The notes beneath the pieces were generated by a model. The model ran no database searches. It saw nothing but the letters and a program-made list of their open reading frames with translations, and was not told the origin of the DNA. A DNA stretch of 64,000 nucleotides from the NCBI RefSeq assembly GCF_002931555.1, contig NZ_PSTZ01000001.1, forward strand, positions 1 through 64,000, given 5' to 3'. A program made the translations under genes and the position numbers. This document shows positions 58,521 through 64,000 of this stretch, in pieces. The stretch comes from Pseudoclavibacter sp. RFBB5. Lineage in GTDB: Bacteria > Actinomycetota > Actinomycetes > Actinomycetales > Microbacteriaceae. The number at the start of each line of letters is the position of its first letter. Within the stretch, counting starts at the first letter, position 1.

Positions 58521-59393
58521 TCAGTCCACGTCGATGAAGGCGCGCAGGATGGGCCGGTGATCGTCGGCGCGCGATGCCCACGCGAGCTCACTGAAGGCGT
58601 CGGTGTCCGTCAGACCGAGCACCGCGATGCCTGGCGGCGGGGAGAGGACGGTGCTCGCGGGAGCCACGGTCACCCCGATGCCAGCCGCGACGAGGTGCAG
58701 CAGCGTCGTCCAGGTGCTCCCCGTCTGCACGATGGTCGGCATCCGCCCGCCCGCCAGCACTGGCGCGAGGTTGGGTTCCGTCGCCAGCGCCCCGGCTTCG
58801 GCGGGGAAGAACACGAAGGGGTCGCCGGCCAGCTCACTCGCGCGGATGCTGCCCCGCGTCGCGAGTGGGTGCGCGAGGGGCACGGCTGCCACGAACCCTT
58901 CCGCGCGGAACGGCGTCAGCCGCACACCGTCGACGGGGTCCGGGTCGCGGACGATCGCGAGGTCCAGCTCGCCGAGCGCGACCTTCACGAGGAGGTGCGC
59001 CGTCCATCCTTCGAAGAGCTCGATGTGCACTCGAGGGAATCGTGCTCCGAACCGCTGGACCCGTTCGACGGGGCCGAGCGGGAGTGCTGAGCTGACGAAC
59101 CCGACGTCGAGTCTGCCCTGCTCTCCGCGGCCGATGCGGGTGACCTCATCCACAATGCGTTCGGACTGCGCGACCAGCGAGATGGCCCGCTCGCGGAGCA
59201 CGACGCCCGCCGCGGTGAGGCTCACGCTGCGGGAGGAGCGGGTGAACAGCTCGACGCCGAGCTCCGCCTCGAGTCGCTTGATCTGCTGGGACAGCGCGGG
59301 CTGCGCCACGTGCAGCGCGGCCGCGGCCCTGCCGAAGTGCAGTTCATCAGCGAGCGCGAGGAACGACCGAAGCGCTCGAATCTCCAGATCCAT
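58521..59393 (-). CDS. LysR-family transcriptional regulator
   Basis: 290 residues. MDLEIRALRSFLALADELHFGRAAAALHVAQPALSQQIKRLEAELGVELFTRSSRSVSLT is the LysR HTH; the rest is the two-part effector domain. Divergent from a GNAT acetyltransferase, which it may control. No link to rhamnose is visible. Confidence 0.9.
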   Translation of the reverse strand: MDLEIRALRSFLALADELHFGRAAAALHVAQPALSQQIKRLEAELGVELFTRSSRSVSLTAAGVVLRERAISLVAQSERIVDEVTRIGRGEQGRLDVGFVSSALPLGPVERVQRFGARFPRVHIELFEGWTAHLLVKVALGELDLAIVRDPDPVDGVRLTPFRAEGFVAAVPLAHPLATRGSIRASELAGDPFVFFPAEAGALATEPNLAPVLAGGRMPTIVQTGSTWTTLLHLVAAGIGVTVAPASTVLSPPPGIAVLGLTDTDAFSELAWASRADDHRPILRAFIDVD

Positions 59394-59461
59394 GCATCCA
59401 GCTTATGGATGCGTGCGCATCCGTATTGGACTCGCGGCCTTCGCTTCGCGAAACTCAGCTC

Positions 59462-59944
59462 ATGACGACGACGACCATCACCATCGCCCCGCTGCAGGAT
59501 GACGCGGACGCGGCGGCATTCCGCACCCTCAACGAGCAGTGGATCGCCACGTTCTTCGCGCTCGAGGACGCCGACAGTGCCGTGCTCGGTGACCCTCAGC
59601 GCGCGATCGTCGACCAGGGCGGGACGGTGCTGATCGCACGCGACGGTGAGGCGCGCGTGGGCTGCGTCGCGTTACTGCGGGTCGGCGAGGGCGTCGCTGA
59701 GCTGGTCAAGATGGCGGTCGCCCCGGAAGCCCGCGGGGCGGGGATCGGGCGGATGCTCATCACGGCCGCCATCGAGACTGCGCGCGAGCAGGGCCTCACG
59801 AAGCTCATGCTCGAGAGCAACCAGTCGCTGGCCCCGGCTGTTCGTCTCTATGAGTCGGTCGGATTCCGACACGTGCCAGCGTCGGCGCACGCACCGACCC
59901 CCTATTCGCGTGCCGACGTCTTCATGGATCTCGACCTGGTCTGA
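59462..59944 (+). CDS. GNAT-family N-acetyltransferase
   Basis: 160 residues from ATG 59462. The acetyl-CoA motif VAPEARGAGIGRMLITAAIETAREQG and LYESVGFRHV are typical GNAT features. It transfers acetyl from acetyl-CoA to an amine; substrate unknown. The stop is followed by a CTGC microsatellite and two hairpin repeats. Confidence 0.88.
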   Translation: MTTTTITIAPLQDDADAAAFRTLNEQWIATFFALEDADSAVLGDPQRAIVDQGGTVLIARDGEARVGCVALLRVGEGVAELVKMAVAPEARGAGIGRMLITAAIETAREQGLTKLMLESNQSLAPAVRLYESVGFRHVPASAHAPTPYSRADVFMDLDLV

Positions 59945-59966
59945 GGGCACAGGCGCCTCTGCGCGT

Positions 59967-60034
<68 letters not shown>

Positions 60035-60047
60035 CGCCCCGGTTGCA

Positions 60048-60098
60048 AGACCTGGGGCTTGAGCATCCGCACCATCGGATGCGCGTGCGCAACCCCGA
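60048..60098. repeat. Copy B of the dispersed hairpin repeat
   Basis: The left arm AGACCTGGGGCTTGAGCATC (60048-60067) pairs with the right-hand part ending GCAACCCCGAGGTCT (about 60071-60098) with a small bulge. Related to copy A at 37140-37195 and copy C at 60121-60176; together with C it separates the convergent GNAT and LacI genes. Confidence 0.7.
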
Positions 60099-60120
60099 GG
60101 TCTGCGCGCGGGTTGCCGTT

Positions 60121-60176
60121 AGGCCTGGGGGTTGTGCATGCCGGGCGGCGCGGGGAGGTGCACGAACCCCAGGTCT
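60121..60176. repeat. Copy C of the dispersed hairpin repeat
   Basis: AGGCCTGGGGGTTGTGCATG (60121-60140) pairs with 60158-60176 (ends CGAACCCCAGGTCT). Its left arm differs from copy A in only one base of 20. A likely terminator for the convergent LacI gene (stop at 60202). Confidence 0.72.
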
Positions 60177-60201
60177 GCAGGAGGTTGAGCGGCGCGGGGC
60201 G

Positions 60202-61212
60202 CTAGACGCGGGGCGTTGTGGACGCGCGGGGCACGAGCTCCGGAGTGAAGCGGATGTGCTCAGGGCTGGCTTTCGGGTCGCGGGCTGATGCGACGAGCAG
60301 GTCCATGGCCTTGGACCCGATGAGGTGCGCCGGCTGGTGGATGGAGCTGAGGGACGTCGATGCGAAGGCGGCGAAGTCGATGTCGTCGTAGCCGATGAGG
60401 GCGATGTTCTCCGGCACCCTCGCGTGGCTGGTGCCCTGCAGGCTCTGGAGGAGGCCGAGCGCGAGCATGTCGTTGGCGGCGAAGACGGCGTCCGGCAGCT
60501 CAGCGGCGCCTCGCGCGGCGAGGACGAGCCCCGCGCGCCGGCCCTCTGACATGGAGAGCGCATCCGTCGCGAGCACCTCGAGCGTCGCGCCGGTGACCTC
60601 GCTCACCGCGTCGCGGGCTCCTTCGAAGCGGTCGGTGACCTGCTGGATCTCCATCGGGCCGCCGACGAACGCGATGCGTCGGTGCTCGGTCTCGAGGAGG
60701 TGCTCGACGGCGATGCGGCCGCCCGTTCGGTCGTCGACGGCGACGGATGGGTAGCGTTCGTCGTCGCTCTCGCGGTCGACGAGCACGACCGGCGTCCCGC
60801 GCTTGTGCAGGAGCTCGAGCTGGGGCATGTTCGCCGCCATGGGCGTGACGAGCACCCCGAAGACGCGCTGCTCCTCGAAGAGCCCGAGGTGGGTGCGCTC
60901 CCGCTCCTCCTGTTCGTCGCTGTTGGCGACGAGCACTGAGAAGCCAAGCTCGGCGGCGCGCTCTTCCGCGCCGCGTGCGACCTCGGTGAAGAAGGGGTTG
61001 CGGAGGTCGAGCACGATGAGGCCGACGGTGCGGCTCTCGCCGGCGCGCAGCTGCCTGGCGGCGTCGTTGCGGACGAAGCCGAGCTCCTCGATGGCCGACT
61101 GGACGCGCTCGACGGTTGCCTCGGACACCTTCTCGGGGTGGTTCAGGACGTTCGAGACCGTGCCAACGGAGACGCCGGCGAGAGTCGCGACGTCGCGCAC
61201 GCTGACTGCCAT
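60202..61212 (-). CDS. rhaR: LacI-family repressor, probable rhamnose regulator
   Basis: 336 residues from the ATG at 61210-61212, with AAAGGAGG five bases before it. VSVRDVATLAGVSVGTVSNVLNHPEKVSEATVERVQSAIEELGFVRNDAARQLRAGESRTVG is the LacI HTH and hinge; the rest is the ligand domain. It is divergent from rhaI with the TGAAACGATTCA site between, as in other actinobacterial rhamnose loci. The ligand (rhamnose or a phosphorylated intermediate) is inferred. Confidence 0.88.
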   Translation of the reverse strand: MAVSVRDVATLAGVSVGTVSNVLNHPEKVSEATVERVQSAIEELGFVRNDAARQLRAGESRTVGLIVLDLRNPFFTEVARGAEERAAELGFSVLVANSDEQEERERTHLGLFEEQRVFGVLVTPMAANMPQLELLHKRGTPVVLVDRESDDERYPSVAVDDRTGGRIAVEHLLETEHRRIAFVGGPMEIQQVTDRFEGARDAVSEVTGATLEVLATDALSMSEGRRAGLVLAARGAAELPDAVFAANDMLALGLLQSLQGTSHARVPENIALIGYDDIDFAAFASTSLSSIHQPAHLIGSKAMDLLVASARDPKASPEHIRFTPELVPRASTTPRV

Positions 61213-61326
61213 GGGCCTCCTTTGGTGTACTGAGCAGGATAGGCCACGGGTGAGCGCTCCCGGACCTCGTCCTCGGCGCGGCGTCGTGCGTTCGGCGGGC
61301 AGTTCTGCCCCGGCGCTGCGCCGCGA

Positions 61327-61337
61327 TTGAAACGTTC
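61327..61337. promoter_or_regulatory. Second, weaker operator-like site (TTGAAACGTTC)
   Basis: TGAAACGTTC shares the TGAAACG half of the rhamnose operator and a palindromic centre GAAACGTTC. It sits directly against the -35 of the rhaI promoter and upstream of rhaR, suggesting a second binding site or looping partner. Confidence 0.45.
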
Positions 61338-61366
61338 TTGACTTCGCGCAGTTCGCCTCGTAACCT
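61338..61366 (+). promoter_or_regulatory. Promoter of rhaI
   Basis: TTGACT (61338-61343), 17-base spacer, TAACCT (61361-61366). The operator at 61375-61386 lies 8 bases after the -10, covering the transcript start. Confidence 0.72.
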
Positions 61367-61374
61367 GAACGCAC

Positions 61375-61386
61375 TGAAACGATTCA
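61375..61386. promoter_or_regulatory. Rhamnose regulon operator site 3 (TGAAACGATTCA)
   Basis: Third copy of the TGAAWCGATTCA palindrome, at the start of the rhaI transcript and in the rhaI-rhaR intergenic region. Identical to site 2. Confidence 0.8.
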
Positions 61387-61469
61387 ATACCTGATCGTGT
61401 TCCCGGAGCCGTGGACGACGTCGTTCGGCCCGGGGCAGACCCACATCCGACCAATGAAGGCGACGAACC

Positions 61470-62636
61470 GTGAGCATCCTCTCCGCAGACCAGCTTGCAG
61501 CGCTCGAAGGACAGGGCATCGAGCTCCCGTCCTGGGCGTTCGGCAACTCAGGCACCCGATTCAAGGTGTTCCAGACGGCAGGAACGCCGCGCGACCCGTT
61601 CGAGAAGATCTCCGACGCGGCCCAGGTCAACAAGTACACCGCGCTCGCCCCCAGCGTGGCCCTGCACATCCCATGGGACGTGGTCGACGACTTCGCCGCC
61701 CTCCGCAAGCACGCTGAAGACCTCGGCGTCGAGCTCGGCACCATCAACTCGAACACGTTCCAGGACGACGACTACAAGTTCGGCGCCCTCACGCACGAAG
61801 ACGCAGCGGTGCGCCGCAAGGCCATCGACCACCACCTGCGCTGCATCGACGTCATGGACGAGACCGGCTCGCGCGACCTGAAGATCTGGCTCGCCGAAGG
61901 CTCCAACTACCCCGGCCAGGCCGACCTGCGCGGCCGCCAGGACCGCCTGCACGACTCGCTGCAGGAGATCTACGCCCGCATCGGCGACCACCAGCGCCTC
62001 GTGCTCGAGTACAAGTTCTTCGAGCCGGCGTTCTACCACACGGATGTTCCGGACTGGGGAACGAGCTACGTGCAGGTCGCGGCCCTCGGCGAGAAGGCCA
62101 TGGTCTGCCTCGACACCGGCCACCACGCGCCCGGCACCAACATCGAGTTCATCGTCATGCAGCTGCTGCGCCTCGGCCGCCTCGGCTCGTTCGACTTCAA
62201 CTCGCGCTTCTACGCCGACGACGACCTCATCGTCGGCTCGGCAGACCCGTTCCAGCTGTTCCGCATCCTCGCCGAGGTCATCCGCGGCGGCGGGCTGAAC
62301 AACCCGGACGTGGCCTTCATGCTCGACCAGTGCCACAACGTCGAGTCGAAGATCCAGGGCCAGATGCGCTCCGTCCTCAACGTGCAGGAGATGACGGCGC
62401 GCGCGCTGCTCATCGACAAGGACGCCCTCACGGCGGCCCAGAAGTCGGGCGACGTGCTCGTCGCGCACGAGGTCTACATGGATGCGTTCTCGACGGATGT
62501 GCGTCCCGCCCTCGCCGAGTGGCGCGAGTCGCGCGGCCTGCCCGCGAACCCGCTCGCCGCGTTCCGCGCATCCGGCTACGAGCAGCAGGTCGCCGAGGAG
62601 CGCGTCGGCGGCGTCCAGGCCAGCTGGGGCGCGTAA
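61470..62636 (+). CDS. rhaI: L-rhamnose isomerase
   Basis: 388 residues from GTG 61470. It turns L-rhamnose into L-rhamnulose. ASSIGNED by the RhaI-type sequence: GNSGTRFKVFQTAGTPRDPFEKISDAAQVNKYTALAPSVALHIPWD, LEYKFFEPAFYHTDVPDWGTS, LDTGHHAPGTNIEF and FDFNSRFYADDDL, with the Glu, Asp and His ligands of the two metals. This is the Pseudomonas/actinobacterial type, not the E. coli RhaA type. Followed by the aldolase/dehydrogenase gene after 58 bases. Confidence 0.93.
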   Translation: MSILSADQLAALEGQGIELPSWAFGNSGTRFKVFQTAGTPRDPFEKISDAAQVNKYTALAPSVALHIPWDVVDDFAALRKHAEDLGVELGTINSNTFQDDDYKFGALTHEDAAVRRKAIDHHLRCIDVMDETGSRDLKIWLAEGSNYPGQADLRGRQDRLHDSLQEIYARIGDHQRLVLEYKFFEPAFYHTDVPDWGTSYVQVAALGEKAMVCLDTGHHAPGTNIEFIVMQLLRLGRLGSFDFNSRFYADDDLIVGSADPFQLFRILAEVIRGGGLNNPDVAFMLDQCHNVESKIQGQMRSVLNVQEMTARALLIDKDALTAAQKSGDVLVAHEVYMDAFSTDVRPALAEWRESRGLPANPLAAFRASGYEQQVAEERVGGVQASWGA

Positions 62637-62694
62637 GCGCCACCGCGCCAACGAGCCCACGACTTCACGACCTCAGAGCTTCGAAGGAACTGAC

Positions 62695-64000
62695 ATGACG
62701 AACCCAGCAGCAGCCGATCTCATCTCGCGCAGCAACCGCCTCGGGAAAGACCCGAAGAACACGAACTACGCGGGTGGCAACACGTCCGCGAAGGGCACCG
62801 AGACCGACCCCGTGACGGGTGAGCCCGTCGAGCTGCTCTGGGTGAAGGGCTCCGGCGGAGACCTCGGCACGCTCACCGAGCAGGGCCTCGCCGTGCTGCG
62901 CCTCGACCGCTTCCGTGCGCTCACGAACGTCTACCCGGGCGTCGAGCGCGAGGACGAGATGGTCGCGGCCTTCGACTTCTGCCTCCACGGCAAGGGCGGT
63001 GCGGCCCCGTCGATCGACACAGCCATGCACGGCCTCGTGGATGCGGCGCACGTCGACCACCTGCACCCCGACTCCGGCATCGCGATCGCCACGGCCGCCG
63101 ACGGTGAGGAGCTGACGGCGAAGATCTTCGGCGACAAGGTCGTCTGGGTGCCCTGGCGTCGCCCCGGCTTCCAGCTGGGCCTCGACATCGCGAACATCAA
63201 GGACGAGAACCCGCAGGCCATCGGCTGCATCCTCGGCGGCCACGGCATCACGGCCTGGGGTGACACATCGGAGGAATCGGAGCGCAACTCGCTCTGGATC
63301 ATCGACACTGCAGCGGCATACATCGATGCACACGGCAAGGCCGACCCGTTCGGCGGCGTCGTGAGCGGCTTCGAGGCGCTCCCCGCAGAGGAGCGTCGCG
63401 CTCGTGCGGCGGCACTTGCACCCTCGATCCGCGCCGTCGCGTCGCACGACGCCCCGATGATCGGGCATTTCACCGACGACGAGCGGGTGCTCGACTTCCT
63501 CGCGAGCGAGAAGCTCGCCGAGCTCGCCGCCCTCGGCACGAGCTGCCCCGACCACTTCCTGCGCACCAAGGTCAAGCCGCTCGTGCTCGACCTGCCGACC
63601 ACGGCATCCGTCGAGGAGCAGCTCGCCCGCCTCGAAGAGCTGCACTCGGCGTACCGCGCCGACTACAAGGCCTACTACGACAAGTTCGCGACGGCCGAGT
63701 CGCCCGCCATCCGCGGCGCCGACCCGCTCATCGTGCTCGTCCCGGGCGTCGGCATGTTCTCGTATGGCAAGAACAAGCAGACCGCACGCGTCGCCGGTGA
63801 GTTCTACTTGAACGCGATCAACGTGATGCGCGGCGCCGAGGCGCTCTCGAGCTACTCCCCGATCACGGACGAGGAGAAGTTCCGCATCGAGTACTGGGCA
63901 CTCGAGGAGGCGAAGTTGCAGCGCATGCCGAAGCCGAAGACGCACCAGGGGCGCATCGCGTTCGTCACTGGCGCCGCATCCGGTATCGGCAAGGCCATCG
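62695..64000 (+). CDS. rhaDE: Bifunctional rhamnulose-1-phosphate aldolase / short-chain dehydrogenase (N-terminal part)
   Basis: 435 codons are visible from ATG 62695 (GAAGGAACT upstream); the gene runs off the right edge. The class II aldolase part has LHGKGGAAPSIDTAMHG, HLHPDSGIAIA and ILGGHGITAWGD (zinc histidines). Around residue 420 a Rossmann start GRIAFVTGAASGIGKAI begins the dehydrogenase, which would oxidise lactaldehyde released by the aldolase. Fused proteins of this type are common in actinobacteria and pair with RhaI. A rhamnulokinase gene would be needed and is not in the window. Confidence 0.92.
   Translation, partial: MTNPAAADLISRSNRLGKDPKNTNYAGGNTSAKGTETDPVTGEPVELLWVKGSGGDLGTLTEQGLAVLRLDRFRALTNVYPGVEREDEMVAAFDFCLHGKGGAAPSIDTAMHGLVDAAHVDHLHPDSGIAIATAADGEELTAKIFGDKVVWVPWRRPGFQLGLDIANIKDENPQAIGCILGGHGITAWGDTSEESERNSLWIIDTAAAYIDAHGKADPFGGVVSGFEALPAEERRARAAALAPSIRAVASHDAPMIGHFTDDERVLDFLASEKLAELAALGTSCPDHFLRTKVKPLVLDLPTTASVEEQLARLEELHSAYRADYKAYYDKFATAESPAIRGADPLIVLVPGVGMFSYGKNKQTARVAGEFYLNAINVMRGAEALSSYSPITDEEKFRIEYWALEEAKLQRMPKPKTHQGRIAFVTGAASGIGKAI

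Overview
The window is GC-rich, packed almost entirely with genes, and uses Actinomycetota-type genes and start codons (many GTG starts, frequent 1-4 base stop/start overlaps). The very common GGATGCG/CGCATCC heptamer, a DUF6458 protein, a DUF1023 hydrolase, maltokinase, a HAIR element before clpB and LAxTG cell-wall sorting all point to an actinobacterium, most likely Microbacteriaceae. I see no rRNA, tRNA, CRISPR array, insertion sequence or prophage.

Layout. 1-5.5 kb: divergent aldehyde dehydrogenases (a partial methylmalonate-semialdehyde type and a GabD type), a DUF6458 membrane protein, an FMN-binding-like protein, an RsmC/RlmG-type rRNA methyltransferase and a maltokinase. 5.6-8.8 kb: an island-like unit with a perfect 20-bp inverted repeat, two small mutually similar proteins and a zeta-toxin-like kinase in one operon, facing a DUF1023 hydrolase. 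8.9-12.2 kb: a YrdC/Sua5 protein, a META-type lipoprotein and hypotheticals. 12.4-19.1 kb: a 1,820-residue secreted GH59-like galactosidase with a divergent DeoR/LacI-hybrid regulator. 19.1-24.2 kb: an MGMT-family protein without its cysteine, a HAIR-controlled ClpB lacking the N domain, and two membrane proteins. 24.2-29.9 kb: small-molecule enzymes, an EamA exporter and a CGNR regulator. 30.0-34.4 kb: amt-glnK beside a divergent kinase/phospho-lyase-like pair. 34.7-47.6 kb: a mosaic of transporters, oxidoreductases, methyltransferase, HxlR regulator and DUF429 protein.

47.9-64 kb is a rhamnose-utilisation locus: a sortase-anchored GH106 alpha-L-rhamnosidase, TetR regulator, a sugar ABC transporter (ATPase, two permeases, binding lipoprotein), L-rhamnose mutarotase, a LacI regulator, L-rhamnose isomerase and the start of the bifunctional aldolase/dehydrogenase. 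The rhamnosidase would release rhamnose at the cell wall, the ABC system imports it, and RhaM-RhaI-RhaDE convert it; rhamnulokinase is not in the window. Three copies of a TGAAWCGATTCA palindrome lie at the rhamnosidase, transporter and isomerase promoters and define a likely LacI regulon. Apt, LysR and GNAT genes interrupt the locus.

Most convergent gene pairs are separated by long, often perfect inverted repeats (probable bidirectional terminators), and one such element occurs in three related copies at 37.1 and 60.0-60.2 kb.
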